A stretch of DNA of 64,000 bases from an uncultured Selenomonadaceae bacterium (GTDB lineage Bacteria; Bacillota; Negativicutes; Selenomonadales; Selenomonadaceae), in NCBI GenBank assembly GCA_902778455.1, contig CACYXR010000011.1, positions 1 through 64,000 on the forward strand. The letters are read 5' to 3'. Shown here one piece after another: positions 51,942 to 61,787 of the stretch. Position numbers and translations under genes: made by a program. Under the pieces are notes generated by a model that ran no database searches, was not told where the DNA came from, and saw nothing but the letters and a program-made list of their open reading frames with translations. Position 1 is the stretch's first letter; each line of letters opens with the position of its first letter.

Positions 51942-52754
51942 TTAGAAGTACATGTTCAGCAGCGAGCCGAGGCTTTCGTAAGCCATCGAGCGATTCACCG
52001 TGTTTGCCGAGTACATGCGCTTCGCGTCGGAGACGGAGGAGCCCATCATCGAGGAGACGGACGGGAACATCTTGTCGCTCTGGCGCTGGGCGTTTTCCGC
52101 CTTCTTCTCGGTGCGTCCCGCGAAGCCGTCCTTGCCGAGGATGTTCTCCACCGACTTCGGGTCGTCCTTTAGCGCCTTCGTCAGACGATCGGTGTCGACG
52201 GAAAGTTCGCCGGAGGCTTTGACCGTGACGCCGACCTTGGACAGAGAGCCAGCGAAATACCCCGCGTCGTTGAAGGAATTGGAAAGCGCGGAGACGCGGT
52301 TTGAGACGTCCTTGTTGTCCTTCAGGAACGAGACTGTCTCGTTGTATTTCTTCGCGAAATCCTGTACCGCGCCGACCGCGGCCTTCGTATTTTCCTCGAT
52401 CTTGTCCGTATCCGCCGTGCCGCCCTCGGACACATTGAAGTTCGTGTTCTTCAATGTCTTCGCAGCCTTGGAGAGATCGCCCATCGCCGAGTCGTATTCG
52501 GTGGTGAACTTCTTTTTCGTCGAGTCGTATTCGGAAAGCAGGCTCGAAAGCGAAGTGCGGTTCGACGCGACGGCGTTCGCGTACGAAAGCCCGCTGCCCG
52601 CGGCGCTGGTGATGTTCGACCAGGCAGAATTCGACGAGGAAAGTCCCCCGAGAAGTCCCTGCATCGAACGGTTCGACGTGTTGCCGTTCATCGATTTTGC
52701 CGCGAACTGATACATCATCCCTGTGTTCCTTGCAGTTGCGCTGACAGTTGCCAT
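51942..52754 (-). CDS. FliD C-domain-like protein
   Basis: 270 aa. Residues about 100-230 match the FliD C-terminal layout: VGAVQDFAKKYNETVSFL, then a Gly..G-x-L-x-V/I-D block (GVTVKASGELSVDTDRLTKALKDDPKSVENIL) (quoted in part: SGELSVDTDRLTKALK). FliD is the filament cap; here only a C-terminal-like part is present, preceded by a Ser/Asn-rich N-terminus (MATVSATARNTGMMYQFAAKS) with no Sec signal. Export by the flagellar system is plausible. A full fliD is expected elsewhere. Start follows GGGAAGGGAG. Confidence 0.6.
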   Translation of the reverse strand: MATVSATARNTGMMYQFAAKSMNGNTSNRSMQGLLGGLSSSNSAWSNITSAAGSGLSYANAVASNRTSLSSLLSEYDSTKKKFTTEYDSAMGDLSKAAKTLKNTNFNVSEGGTADTDKIEENTKAAVGAVQDFAKKYNETVSFLKDNKDVSNRVSALSNSFNDAGYFAGSLSKVGVTVKASGELSVDTDRLTKALKDDPKSVENILGKDGFAGRTEKKAENAQRQSDKMFPSVSSMMGSSVSDAKRMYSANTVNRSMAYESLGSLLNMYF

Positions 52755-52986
52755 AAGTAAGACTCCCTTCCCATAATTCCAGCACAAACATAAACTATTC
52801 CTGCCTATATTATATAGGAAGTGAAGGGAAAAGGAAAGAGACTTCGCGAAAATTATGGACAAAAATTTTGTTCCGTGTGATGTTGTTTTCTTCCGCAAGC
52901 ATAGATTTTCATTCTTTAACATGATATAATCATTCATGGATTTTGTATTTTGAATTTTGAATCTATAATGAAGGGGAGAAGCGTCA

Positions 52987-54573
52987 ATGAAAGTTTTGGC
53001 AGCAGACGGCGTCTCGGCGCGCGGTATCGAAATTTTGCGGGAGGCGGGCTTTGAGGTCGACGTCAAGGACAAGATTTCGGCGGACGAACTGGTGGCGACC
53101 ATCGGGAACTACGACGCATTGATCGTGCGTTCGGCGTCGAAGGTGACGAAGGACGTATTGGCGGCGGCGAAAAATTTGAAGATTATCGGCCGCGCCGGTG
53201 TCGGCGTGGACAATATCGACGTGCCGGAGGCGACGAACCGCGGCATTATCGTCATCAATTCCCCGGGCGGCAATACGACGGCCGCCACCGAGCACACGAT
53301 GGGCATGATGCTGGCAATGGCGCGGCATATCGCGGTGGCCAACGAGACGACCCAGAAGGGCGAGTGGAATCGCAAGAAGTACACGGGCGTTGAGCTGATG
53401 GGCAAGACTCTCGGTATCGTCGGTCTCGGCCGCATCGGCAGCGGCATCGCGAAGCGGGCGGCAGCCTTCGGCATGACGGTCATCGGCTATGATCCCTATG
53501 TGAACGAGGAGCGCGCGCAGGCGATGGGCCTGGAGCTCGTCGATCTCGACGGCATCATCCAGCGCTCGGATTTCGTCACGGTTCATATGCCGCTGACGAA
53601 CGAGACGCGGGATATGTTCAACAAGGACAACATCGCCAAGATGAAGAAGGGCGTGCGCTTCGTGAATTGCGCCCGCGGCGGCATCATCAACGAGCAGGAT
53701 CTTGCCGACGCGGTGAAGAGCGGACAGGTCGCGGGCGCGGCCATCGACGTGTTCACCAGCGAGCCGCTGGCGGAGGACAATCCGCTTCGCGGCGTGCCGG
53801 GCATCACGCTGACGCCGCACCTTGGCGCGTCCACGGTGGAAGCCCAGATCGGCGTCTCGATTGACGTTGCGGAAGGTATCGTCGCTGCGCTGAAGGGCGA
53901 GCCGGTGATGACGGCGGTGAACATGGCGCCGGTTTCCGCGCAGGCGATGAATGTCATCAAGCCGTTTTTCGACCTGGCCGAGCGTCTCGGCTGCATGGCG
54001 ACGGCTCTGGCCGAGGGCGCTGTCACGGCTGTCGAGGTCGAGTACACGGGCGAGATTACCGACGTCAATACGAAGTTGCTGACGACGGCGGTGCTGAAAG
54101 GCATGCTGACGCCGATCCTCGAGACGAACGTGAATTTTGTCAACGCGCCGGGGCTCGCGAAAGAGCGTAATATTTCCGTGCGCGAGGTCAAGAGCAAGGA
54201 GACGGCGGACTACGCGAACACGATCCGCGTAAAGGCAACGGCGGAGAAGAAGAGCGTCGTACTGGCGGGCGCGCTGTTCGGCTCCGAGGGCCGCATCGTG
54301 GAAATCGACGGTTATCGCGTCGACCTCGACCCGCACAAGCATATCATGATCTGTCCGCACATTAACCGGCCCGGCGTCATCGGCACGGTGGGCTCGATCA
54401 TGGGCAAGGCGAACATCAATATCAGCGGTATGCAGGTGGGCAACACCGACAAGGAAGGCACGAACCTGATGGTGCTGACCGTGGACAACGAAGTCCCGGC
54501 GGACGTGCTGAAAGAGGTTACGGCGCTGGACGGCATCTTCGGCGCGAAGATGATCAACATGAACGTGATCTGA
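52987..54573 (+). CDS. serA: D-3-phosphoglycerate dehydrogenase
   Basis: 528 aa. Catalyses the first step of serine synthesis, oxidising 3-phosphoglycerate with NAD+. The substrate domain starts [17 protein letters not shown]; the NAD motif is [22 protein letters not shown]; catalytic residues are in [15 protein letters not shown] (Arg), a Glu, and LTPHLGAST (His). The C-terminal intervening and ACT domains ([28 protein letters not shown]) are the long form found in Bacillus and mycobacteria and bind serine for feedback control. GAGAAGCG precedes the ATG. Confidence 0.95.
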   Translation: MKVLAADGVSARGIEILREAGFEVDVKDKISADELVATIGNYDALIVRSASKVTKDVLAAAKNLKIIGRAGVGVDNIDVPEATNRGIIVINSPGGNTTAATEHTMGMMLAMARHIAVANETTQKGEWNRKKYTGVELMGKTLGIVGLGRIGSGIAKRAAAFGMTVIGYDPYVNEERAQAMGLELVDLDGIIQRSDFVTVHMPLTNETRDMFNKDNIAKMKKGVRFVNCARGGIINEQDLADAVKSGQVAGAAIDVFTSEPLAEDNPLRGVPGITLTPHLGASTVEAQIGVSIDVAEGIVAALKGEPVMTAVNMAPVSAQAMNVIKPFFDLAERLGCMATALAEGAVTAVEVEYTGEITDVNTKLLTTAVLKGMLTPILETNVNFVNAPGLAKERNISVREVKSKETADYANTIRVKATAEKKSVVLAGALFGSEGRIVEIDGYRVDLDPHKHIMICPHINRPGVIGTVGSIMGKANINISGMQVGNTDKEGTNLMVLTVDNEVPADVLKEVTALDGIFGAKMINMNVI

Positions 54574-54595
54574 CAGAGATTTTTATACGAACGGC

Positions 54596-54628
54596 GGCGG
54601 CTTTCCGTTTTCGGGAAGCCGCTTTTTG
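54596..54628 (+). terminator. Terminator of serA
   Basis: GCGGCTTTCCG / GGAAGCCGCTTTTT stem (54597-54626). Confidence 0.85.
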
Positions 54629-54652
54629 TATGGGAAAAAGCCATTTTTTTTC

Positions 54653-54681
54653 TTGACATGGATTGGCGAAAAATGGATAAT
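54653..54681 (+). promoter_or_regulatory. Promoter of the MCP gene (TTGACA-N17-GATAAT)
   Basis: Consensus -35 TTGACA (54653-54658), spacer 17, -10 GATAAT (54676-54681). A sigma-A type site, not sigma-28. Confidence 0.75.
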
Positions 54682-54724
54682 AAATATGAATTATTCATTT
54701 CATACGAAAAGGAGTGGACATGAC

Positions 54725-56701
54725 ATGGGGGTACGGCAGAAGTTTTTCGCGCTTTCAGGGCTGGCCGGCCTGATCATGGCGATTGTTTCGGTCGTCGGAT
54801 ATTTTACGGCGTCGGAAGCGGTGGAGAACACGACGGAGAAGCAGATCGGAGCGGTGATTACGGCCGCTTCCAGCGAAGCGGAGGGCTGGCTGCTCAAAAA
54901 GGCGCAGTACGGCGAAGCGACGGCCCGGATGCTCAGCTCGTTTTCCGCGCAGGACAACGCGATCGTGCGGCGCAAGGAAATGACGGCAACCTACAAGGGC
55001 GACAAGGACATCATCGACATCACCCATGCGACGGACAGCGGCTATTGCGTGTCCTATGCCGAAGGCGACATCACCAAGGACGCGGAATGGACGAAGCGCG
55101 ACTGGTTCGTGGACGCGAAAAAAGCGGGCAAGCTGATTTTCACCGACCCGTATATTGATACCTCGACGAAGAAGCTCTGCATCACAGCGGCGGTGCCTTA
55201 CTCCCGGCAGGGCGCCGAGGGCGGCGTCATCTGCGAGGACCTCGAAATGACGGCCATCGGCGAGCTGGTCAAGAAGCTGAAGTATGAAGGCGAGGGCAAG
55301 GGCATGATCCTGAACCCGACGACGGGCGTCATCGTCGCGTCGGCCAATGAAGAGGAGACGCTGAAGAAGATCTCGGAGAACGCGGTGCTGAAGGACAAGA
55401 TTGCGGAAATGGCGCAGCAGAAGAAGGGCTATTTCCTGTCGAACGCCAACGGACAGGAGCGCGTGGTCGCTTATGAGACCATGGAATCGACGGGCTGGAT
55501 TTCGGCGATTTCCGTGCCGACGGATTTCGTCTTTGCGGAGATCGTGAAGCTCAAGCTCATGTACGGCGTGCTTACGGCGGTGGGCGTGGTGCTGATCGCG
55601 GCGGCGCTGATCTTCTTCTCCAACGGCATCGTGAAGAAGGTCGTCGCTCTGACGGGGCATATCAATGAAATGGCCAACGGCAACCTGCGTCTGGAGCCGC
55701 TGACGGTAGATTCCGACGACGAGTTCGGCCAGATGGCGACGGGCTTCAACAGTATGTCGAAGCATATCCGCGACCTGATCACGAAGATGATGCACAGCGC
55801 CGAGCAGGTGGCGGCCTCCAGCCAGGAGCTGACGGCCAGCTCCCAGCAGGCGGCGGAAGCGGCGACCCATGTGGCGCAGACCGTCACGGAGGTCGCGGGG
55901 GGCATGGACAAGCAGCTGGAGAGCGTCGATCAGGCGAAGCAGAGCATTGACGCGGCATTCATTGATATCAACGCCATGACGGAAAAAGCGGCGACAGTCA
56001 CCGAGAACACCGAGAAGATGGCGGGCGCCGCCGACCACGGCGCGCAGCTGATGCAGAACGCGATGGAAAAAATGAACGGAATCGAGCAGAGCGTTTCGAA
56101 CTCGGCGCAGGTGGTCCGGAAGCTGGGCGAGAACTCGAAGCAGATCGGCGCGATTGTCGAAAGCATCTCGGCGATTGCCGACCAGACGAACCTCCTGGCT
56201 CTGAACGCGGCCATCGAGGCGGCGCGCGCAGGCGAGGCGGGCCGCGGATTCTCTGTGGTGGCCGAGGAAGTCCGAAAGCTGGCAGAACAGTCCCAGCGGT
56301 CGGCAGAGGAAATCAAGCAGCGCATTTCCGTAATCCAGGGCGACACTGAGGAAGCGGTGGTCGCTATGGAAGCCGGGACCAACGAGGTCGCATTGGGCAC
56401 ACAGGCCATTCGTGAGGTGGGAGAGCAGTTCCAGGACATCACGACTCGCGTTACGTCCATCAAGACGGAGATGGAAGAGATCAACCGCGAGGTGCAGACG
56501 GTTTCCAGCGGGATGCAGAACGTGGTCGGCGCCATGGACACCATCGACGAGGTCAGCCGCTCGACCAACGAGGAGACCCAGACCATCTCGGCGGCAGCGG
56601 AGGAGCAGTCGGCTTCCAGTGAAGAGATCGCCTCGGCGTCCCATTCGCTGGCGGATCTCGCGCAGGAGCTGCAGGACGCCACGGGAACCTTCAAGGTGTA
56701 A
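54725..56701 (+). CDS. Methyl-accepting chemotaxis protein with dCache-type sensor
   Basis: 658 aa. Membrane helix 1 (about 8-28), a periplasmic domain of about 250 residues with Cache features ([42 protein letters not shown]), membrane helix 2 (about 285-305), HAMP, and a signalling hairpin with [30 protein letters not shown]. It probably binds amino acids or organic acids outside and drives CheA. ATG 54725 follows GGAG; the in-frame starts further up have no ribosome-binding site and lie inside the promoter. Confidence 0.9.
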   Translation: MGVRQKFFALSGLAGLIMAIVSVVGYFTASEAVENTTEKQIGAVITAASSEAEGWLLKKAQYGEATARMLSSFSAQDNAIVRRKEMTATYKGDKDIIDITHATDSGYCVSYAEGDITKDAEWTKRDWFVDAKKAGKLIFTDPYIDTSTKKLCITAAVPYSRQGAEGGVICEDLEMTAIGELVKKLKYEGEGKGMILNPTTGVIVASANEEETLKKISENAVLKDKIAEMAQQKKGYFLSNANGQERVVAYETMESTGWISAISVPTDFVFAEIVKLKLMYGVLTAVGVVLIAAALIFFSNGIVKKVVALTGHINEMANGNLRLEPLTVDSDDEFGQMATGFNSMSKHIRDLITKMMHSAEQVAASSQELTASSQQAAEAATHVAQTVTEVAGGMDKQLESVDQAKQSIDAAFIDINAMTEKAATVTENTEKMAGAADHGAQLMQNAMEKMNGIEQSVSNSAQVVRKLGENSKQIGAIVESISAIADQTNLLALNAAIEAARAGEAGRGFSVVAEEVRKLAEQSQRSAEEIKQRISVIQGDTEEAVVAMEAGTNEVALGTQAIREVGEQFQDITTRVTSIKTEMEEINREVQTVSSGMQNVVGAMDTIDEVSRSTNEETQTISAAAEEQSASSEEIASASHSLADLAQELQDATGTFKV

Positions 56702-56721
56702 TAACTAAAAAATCAACGGCA

Positions 56722-56772
56722 TAAAAAGGCTATCGCAAGAAGGTGTTTCTTCCTGTGATAGCCTTTTTTGTG
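56722..56772. terminator. Terminator between MCP and diguanylate cyclase genes
   Basis: AAAAAGGCTATCGCA / TGTGATAGCCTTTTTT stem (56724-56771); runs on both sides suit both strands. Confidence 0.85.
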
Positions 56773-56781
56773 CCGTTGCCT

Positions 56782-58014
56782 TTACACCTGTAGCTGATTG
56801 TTCTCCGCCTGTCGTTTCAGATGCCGCTTGCGCAGGTACATTTCGTGATCCGCGCGGGAGAATACATGATGAAAGGTGTGGTCTTCCTGTTCATCGTATT
56901 CCGACATGCCCATGGAGATAATCAACGTATTCCTCTGACGGTTGGCCTCGTCCATCATGTTGTCGAAGCTGTGCTGCAGGGCGTCCCTGTCCTCGTAATC
57001 TCTTCCCTCCAATAAGGCGACAAATTCGTCGCCGCCGATCCGGAATATGGGGCTGTGCTTGAAATGGTCGCAAATTACGCGGGAAGCGCGTATGATGTAT
57101 TGGTCGCCCGCCTTGTGGCCGAAACAGTCGTTGATCGCTTTCAGGTCGTTCAGGTCGAAGACCGCGACCGCAAAGGGCGGGGCGGAATGGTTCGCAATCA
57201 GGACGTCCTTCTGTTCTTCCGTTTCTATATAGGCCAGCTTGTTTTTCAGTCCGGTCAGTGAATCGGTATAGGCGACATTCCATGCGGCTTTCAGCTCGCT
57301 GTGGTGGGACTGTTCCCGTTGCAGGGCGTCTTCCAGCCCCTTCTTGTACTCGTCCTTGGCGTCGATGATCACGAAGGTGTGCAGCAGGGAGGTGCCCAGC
57401 ATATATCCGATGGTATACAACGGGAGCAGAGGATAGCTCCATTGGAAGGAAAGAAAGATTGCCATTACCAGTCCGAACAGGCAGACTGTCCGATAACGTT
57501 TGCGGAGCGAGTCCTGGGCTTGCGGCATGCCGCGAAACGTATAGACGGTTGACAGCAGGAACAGAAGAATCTGGGCCAGCAGCAGCGCGTATCGGGCGAC
57601 GCTGGCGTGATAGCTTCCGTCCTCGTCGATCCAGAACAGCAGCGGCGAGAAGCAATTCAGGATAACGAGCGCCAGCACTGCTGCGAAAAAAATATGACCC
57701 GCATAGAAAAGGAAGCGGCTGAATGCGTTTTCCTCGGACAGATAGGCAATCACGAAGCGCGTCCAGAACAATACGCCCGAAGCCAGCGCGACAAAATAAA
57801 TCGTAGTATCCGCGAACAGCAAGGCAATAAGATGCAGGCTGTCGAACACGCCCCAGAGCGCGTCGACGGCGTAATAGATCAGGACGATAAACAAAAAATT
57901 CCTGTATATTTTCCTGACGGGAATATTTCGGGTTGTGCTGCCGTCGAACAGGATATCGTGATTCTCGATCAACAGGATGGCGGCGGCCAACAGTACGATA
58001 GATGTATAATACAT
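56782..58014 (-). CDS. Membrane-bound diguanylate cyclase (GGDEF)
   Basis: 410 aa. About seven hydrophobic segments (residues 1-240) form the membrane part; a short coiled coil leads to a GGDEF domain (about 255-395). The active-site motif is intact (RIGGDEFVALL), as is the DSLTGLKNK start. It should make c-di-GMP and so affect motility and attachment. ATG 58014 is chosen because GCGAGGG precedes it. Confidence 0.9.
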   Translation of the reverse strand: MYYTSIVLLAAAILLIENHDILFDGSTTRNIPVRKIYRNFLFIVLIYYAVDALWGVFDSLHLIALLFADTTIYFVALASGVLFWTRFVIAYLSEENAFSRFLFYAGHIFFAAVLALVILNCFSPLLFWIDEDGSYHASVARYALLLAQILLFLLSTVYTFRGMPQAQDSLRKRYRTVCLFGLVMAIFLSFQWSYPLLPLYTIGYMLGTSLLHTFVIIDAKDEYKKGLEDALQREQSHHSELKAAWNVAYTDSLTGLKNKLAYIETEEQKDVLIANHSAPPFAVAVFDLNDLKAINDCFGHKAGDQYIIRASRVICDHFKHSPIFRIGGDEFVALLEGRDYEDRDALQHSFDNMMDEANRQRNTLIISMGMSEYDEQEDHTFHHVFSRADHEMYLRKRHLKRQAENNQLQV

Positions 58015-58215
58015 AGCAATCCCTCGCAGGGTGGAGATTGATAATTCGAATCCAATAAAAAAAGTATACAAAAAACATATTGGAATTTTCCGATATTATA
58101 CCACGATTTATCAGCTTTCTCAATACGGAACTATCGGTGCTTCTCCAACAAATTCTATGATTTTTTCACTCCGATGTAAGTTTGCCATTTTAGTGATAAT
58201 TGCAACAGAAAAGTC

Positions 58216-58243
58216 TTGACAATGAGTTTTACGAATATAATAT
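58216..58243 (+). promoter_or_regulatory. Promoter of the Nif11-peptide operon (TTGACA-N16-TAATAT)
   Basis: -35 TTGACA (58216-58221); -10 TAATAT (58238-58243) with a 16-base spacer. The leader to the first precursor start is about 100 bases and holds no gene. The region is strongly AT-rich. Confidence 0.7.
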
Positions 58244-58349
58244 ATAAAGTAAATAGAAAATTTTCAAAAAGCGTCAATTTAGGGAGGCATGCCTTGTATT
58301 TATGAGTAGAAGGCAATGAAACATATTATTATACGAAGGAGGAATCATT

Positions 58350-58634
58350 GTGGCGGAAAAATCCAAAGGGACAAAATTCACAAAGGAACAGATCGAGAAG
58401 GCGATGCAGTGCAAGGACGCCGACGAACTCCTGGCGCTGGCGAAGTCCGAACTCTATGACATGACACGGGACGAGGCTGAGGCGTACATGGCGGAGATAC
58501 AGGACATAGAGCTGGACGGCGAGATGCTGAAAAAGGCGGCCGGAGGCGTTTGCTGGGATAATTGCCCAACCGAGGGAAGCTGTTCCCACCATGTCTGCGG
58601 GACCGTGGGCTGGGAAAATTTCAAGGGGTGTTAA
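58350..58634 (+). CDS. Nif11-leader RiPP precursor peptide 1
   Basis: 94 aa. Residues 1-66 are a Nif11-like leader: KEQIEKAMQCKDADELLALAK, MTRDEAEAYMAEIQDIELD, ending KKAAGG, the double-glycine site where leader peptides are removed. The core (67-94) has 28 residues and five cysteines at 68, 72, 78, 83 and 94, with the start VCWDNCPTEGSC and aromatic, Gly and His residues between. GTG start with AAGGAGG upstream. This is a ribosomal peptide destined for modification by enzymes of the locus. Confidence 0.8.
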   Translation: MAEKSKGTKFTKEQIEKAMQCKDADELLALAKSELYDMTRDEAEAYMAEIQDIELDGEMLKKAAGGVCWDNCPTEGSCSHHVCGTVGWENFKGC

Positions 58635-58652
58635 GGAAAGAAGGTTTGCACC

Positions 58653-58889
58653 ATGTCGATCAACAAGAACGAACTCACTAAAGCACAGGTCGCGAAGGCT
58701 ATGCAGTGCAAGACTGCCGACGAGCTGATGGCGCTGGCGAAGGGCTCGGGATTTGACATTACCAAAGAAGAAGCCGAGGCGTATATGGCGGAGCTGGCCG
58801 ACGTCGAGCTGGACGAAGCGCAGCTGCAGAAGGCGGCCGGCGGCGGATGCTACCCGGACTGCAAAAACGATTACTGCTTCGAAAACTGA
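58653..58889 (+). CDS. Nif11-leader RiPP precursor peptide 2
   Basis: 78 aa. The leader (1-64) is clearly paralogous to the first (AKAMQCKTADELMALAKGSG, KEEAEAYMAELADVELD, QKAAGG). The core is only 14 residues, GCYPDCKNDYCFEN, with cysteines 66, 70 and 75. Both cores open with C-x3-C containing an aromatic residue and an acidic or amide residue (CWDNC; CYPDC). It starts 18 bases after the first gene. Confidence 0.8.
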   Translation: MSINKNELTKAQVAKAMQCKTADELMALAKGSGFDITKEEAEAYMAELADVELDEAQLQKAAGGGCYPDCKNDYCFEN

Positions 58890-58898
58890 TAACACCAT

Positions 58899-58941
58899 GG
58901 AAAAGGGCCATGCAGGCGATTTCTCTGCATGGTCCTTTTCC
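58899..58941 (+). terminator. Hairpin after the precursor genes, possible attenuator
   Basis: GGAAAAGGGCCATGCAG / CTGCATGGTCCTTTTCC stem (58899-58941) without a true T-run (GTGTGTT follows). It may partly stop transcription or stabilise the precursor mRNA, giving more precursor than enzyme. Confidence 0.5.
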
Positions 58942-59033
58942 GTGTGTTATAATGGAAATTGCAGGCACTGCGGCGTAAGATGCAGGCGCGCTTATCCCAA
59001 CCGTTGGAAGTATGGAAAGAGGGGATGGGACCC

Positions 59034-61013
59034 ATGAAAAGCAAGGAAAAACGCGAAATCTATTTCTTCAGCCGTTTGGCGAAGTCGATTTACGAGGACG
59101 CCGAAGCGCTGGACGCGCTGCACTATTGCCGCCGTTTCACCGACATATTGAGGACTTTGCAATATTACGGCTATCTGGCGGACATGACGCTGAACGAATA
59201 TGTCGAGACCGCGCTGAAGGCGGCCGACGACCTCAAATACTTCCTCGACCCGGATACGGGCGATTTTTCCGAGGACGCGGTGTCCAACGCGGACGAGGCG
59301 GCGTTCAAAGGATCCTTTCAGCAGCACCACGACCTGATCCTGCAGCTGATAGGCATTTCCGACGGCCCGGCTCTCTTTCCCCTGATCGTGGAAGTGGAGA
59401 ACGGAAAGGTTCGCGGCAATCTGGAGCGCCTGCACCGTGTAGCGCAATGGTTCGGCATACCCTACGCCGCGTCCGCGTCGGGCGAAAACCGCTGGCGCAA
59501 GCCGCAGCCTGCGCCGCGGATCGAGCGCGTGCTGAACTGCACGAAGCCCGGCGAGCGGAACCTCCAAATCGCGTACGGCAAAACGGTCGGCGCAGAGGGC
59601 AGGCTGACCCTCAATATCTGCCGCCGCAATTCGCCGGATCGGGGACTGCCTGTCATGGTGTACTTCCATGGCGGCAATTTTCAGACCGGGCAGGCGGAGG
59701 AATGGCTGGGCAACAAGTTCAGCGAGTCGCTGAACGTCGTCCACGTCAGCGTGGAGTACCGTCTGGGGGCGCTGGGCTTCAATCCGCTCCCCGCGCTTCG
59801 GACCGGCGACGCGGAAGAGGACAGCGGCAATTTCGTGCTGCTGGACATGATCGCTGCGCTGCGGTGGGTGCAGCGGAATATCGCGGCCTTCGGCGGCGAC
59901 CCCGGCAACGTGACTGTCAGCGGTTATTCCGCCGGAGGACGCGCGATCGCGGTATTGTTGACCAGCCGCCTGGCCCGTGGGCTTTTTCATCGGGCCGTCT
60001 GCTTCAGCGCCGGCTTCCTGGTCTGCGAGCCGGAGCCTTCGCGCAGGATTTTCGCGGAGCGCTTCGCCCCTCTGGCGGTGGAGGACGGCGTAAAGAAATC
60101 AAAAGAGGAAGCGGAGGCATGGCTGCTTTCCGAAGCCGAGGAAGACCTGAAAACGGCGCGTCAGTGGCTTTACGGTCTGCCCGGCGCCCGCCTAGCCGGC
60201 ATTTTCCCGCCCGCGTGGGGGCGCATGGAGCTGTTCCCGATTTTCTTCCGGGACGGAACCGTGGTGCCGTCGGCGTCCTTTGACGATCCCGATATGAACC
60301 ACGTTCCGGTGCTCGTCTTTTACAGCACGGACGAGTTCAGCCTCCTGGCCGACGCCGATACCTGGTTCCGGCAGCGGCGGAAAGCGCAGACGCCGGAAAA
60401 TCCGGATGCGACGCTGGAACAGGATAAGGCCTTCAGTATAAAATACGGCAGCCTGATCTGGGGGGATTTCAATTCCCACCGGCTGGCGGAGAGCCTGTAC
60501 CCTCATCTGGGCGCGCCCATCTATATCGGGAAGTTCCATTACGGTCATGAGGCCAAGGATTTCGGCGAGGAATTTACCCGTCGGTACGGCGCCCTGCACG
60601 GCGTGTACCTGCCGTTCCTGACAGACCAATACAAGAGCCCGTGGAAGCGGGGCAACGATTTTTTCGAACATGCGGGGGCCGAGTATCTGGGCTCGCAGCT
60701 TTTCAGCTATATCGGCCAGTTCATGGATACCGGCGACCCGAACTTCGATGAAAGGGAAACGCAGTGGAAGGCGTGGACGCCGGAGCAGCAGTTTGAACTG
60801 TTTTTCGACGGCGACAGGCAGCGCGGCTATGTGAAGCCGGGCATGAACGAGTACAGCTTCGAGGAAGTGGCGGCCCGGTTTGACGCCGATACGTCGGTCT
60901 CGGATGAAAGCAAGGCGTTCATCGCCGGCCATGTTTTCAATCACCGCATTTTCAGCCGCGCGTGGGACGCCCGCTACGGGAATCCGCCCGATCCGATGCT
61001 GAGCAAACCGTGA
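59034..61013 (+). CDS. Type-B carboxylesterase family protein, cytoplasmic
   Basis: 659 aa alpha/beta hydrolase. An N-terminal extension of about 180 residues (helical, not part of the family) precedes the catalytic domain. Oxyanion loop VYFHGGNFQTG, nucleophile motif VSGYSAGGRA (GxSxG), a Glu in FYSTDEFSLL and His in ALHGVYLPFL complete the triad pattern. No signal peptide. ATG 59034 is used because GAGGGGA lies about 9 bases upstream. Its gene follows the two precursor genes, so it may act on the peptide or its product; that is inference. Confidence 0.75.
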   Translation: MKSKEKREIYFFSRLAKSIYEDAEALDALHYCRRFTDILRTLQYYGYLADMTLNEYVETALKAADDLKYFLDPDTGDFSEDAVSNADEAAFKGSFQQHHDLILQLIGISDGPALFPLIVEVENGKVRGNLERLHRVAQWFGIPYAASASGENRWRKPQPAPRIERVLNCTKPGERNLQIAYGKTVGAEGRLTLNICRRNSPDRGLPVMVYFHGGNFQTGQAEEWLGNKFSESLNVVHVSVEYRLGALGFNPLPALRTGDAEEDSGNFVLLDMIAALRWVQRNIAAFGGDPGNVTVSGYSAGGRAIAVLLTSRLARGLFHRAVCFSAGFLVCEPEPSRRIFAERFAPLAVEDGVKKSKEEAEAWLLSEAEEDLKTARQWLYGLPGARLAGIFPPAWGRMELFPIFFRDGTVVPSASFDDPDMNHVPVLVFYSTDEFSLLADADTWFRQRRKAQTPENPDATLEQDKAFSIKYGSLIWGDFNSHRLAESLYPHLGAPIYIGKFHYGHEAKDFGEEFTRRYGALHGVYLPFLTDQYKSPWKRGNDFFEHAGAEYLGSQLFSYIGQFMDTGDPNFDERETQWKAWTPEQQFELFFDGDRQRGYVKPGMNEYSFEEVAARFDADTSVSDESKAFIAGHVFNHRIFSRAWDARYGNPPDPMLSKP

Positions 61014-61038
61014 GATTAGACTATATCGTATAAGTATC

Positions 61039-61069
61039 AGCGCAGGGCTTCGGCTCTGCGTTTTTTCTT
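61039..61069 (+). terminator. Rho-independent terminator after the esterase
   Basis: CGCAGGGC-TTC-GGCTCTGCG stem (61041-61060) followed by TTTTTTCTTTTT, 26 bases after the esterase stop. Confidence 0.8.
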
Positions 61070-61143
61070 TTTGGGGAAGGAACCCGGGAACCGGGTGTAG
61101 AATATCTCATTGTCTATATGATGGGAAAGGGGATAAACGGTTT

Positions 61144-61740
61144 ATGAAAACGATGTCGGGAATGGCGGGCGCGGTCATATTGTGCGCGGGGATGCTGCTT
61201 TCTTTTTCCGCTTACGCAAACGGCGGCGAATATGAGGACAATATCGCTGCCGTGGATGCGTTCAAGGCGGCGGCTGTCAAAAACGTCGGGCACGGGAAGA
61301 AGGTTTATTTTGCAAGCCCGATGTTTAATCACGCGGAAAAGGAGTTCAATCTGAAAGTTACAAGAGTGCTTGAAGATTATGGCTATCAGGTCTTCCTGCC
61401 GCAGCGCGACGGCATTGAAGCCGCGACGCTGGAGGGCAAGTCGGAAGAAGAGATGATAAAGATGATTTTTGCGTTGGACTCCACAGAGGTAAAGAATGCG
61501 GATATCGTCTTTATGAATATCGACGGCCGGGTGCCCGATGAAGGGGCTTGCGTCGAGCTCGGCATGGCCTACGGTATCGGCAAGCGGTGCTATGGTTTCA
61601 AAACAGATACCCATTCCGTGGAATTGGGGCTGGACATGAATCCGATGATCAGCGGCTGCATGATCAAGTTTTTCAAGAATTATGACGGTGATCGGCTGAT
61701 AGAGGAAATACAGCGGTACTTGTCCGAGAACGCGCTTTAA
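61144..61740 (+). CDS. Secreted nucleoside 2-deoxyribosyltransferase-like protein
   Basis: 198 aa. A signal peptide (about 1-25, ending SAYANGG) precedes a deoxyribosyltransferase-type domain: VYFASPMFNHAEKEF, LEDYGYQVFLPQRDGI, ADIVFMNIDGRVPDEGACVELGMAYGIGKRCYGF. The Asp-Gly and Glu in ACVELGMAY match the catalytic Asp/Glu of the family, which swaps bases between deoxynucleosides. A secreted member is odd. It could instead be an exported sugar-nucleotide or peptide-acting relative. Start follows AAAGGGG. Confidence 0.7.
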   Translation: MKTMSGMAGAVILCAGMLLSFSAYANGGEYEDNIAAVDAFKAAAVKNVGHGKKVYFASPMFNHAEKEFNLKVTRVLEDYGYQVFLPQRDGIEAATLEGKSEEEMIKMIFALDSTEVKNADIVFMNIDGRVPDEGACVELGMAYGIGKRCYGFKTDTHSVELGLDMNPMISGCMIKFFKNYDGDRLIEEIQRYLSENAL

Positions 61741-61787
61741 GAGGTATTTGTATTGGCGAATTGATTCCAACAAAGGGAGGTATTTTG

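Noticed and set aside
52984-54360. Long minus-strand frames opposite serA and the MCP gene (also 54755-56644)
   Set aside because: Shadows of strongly conserved plus-strand genes; no homology pattern.
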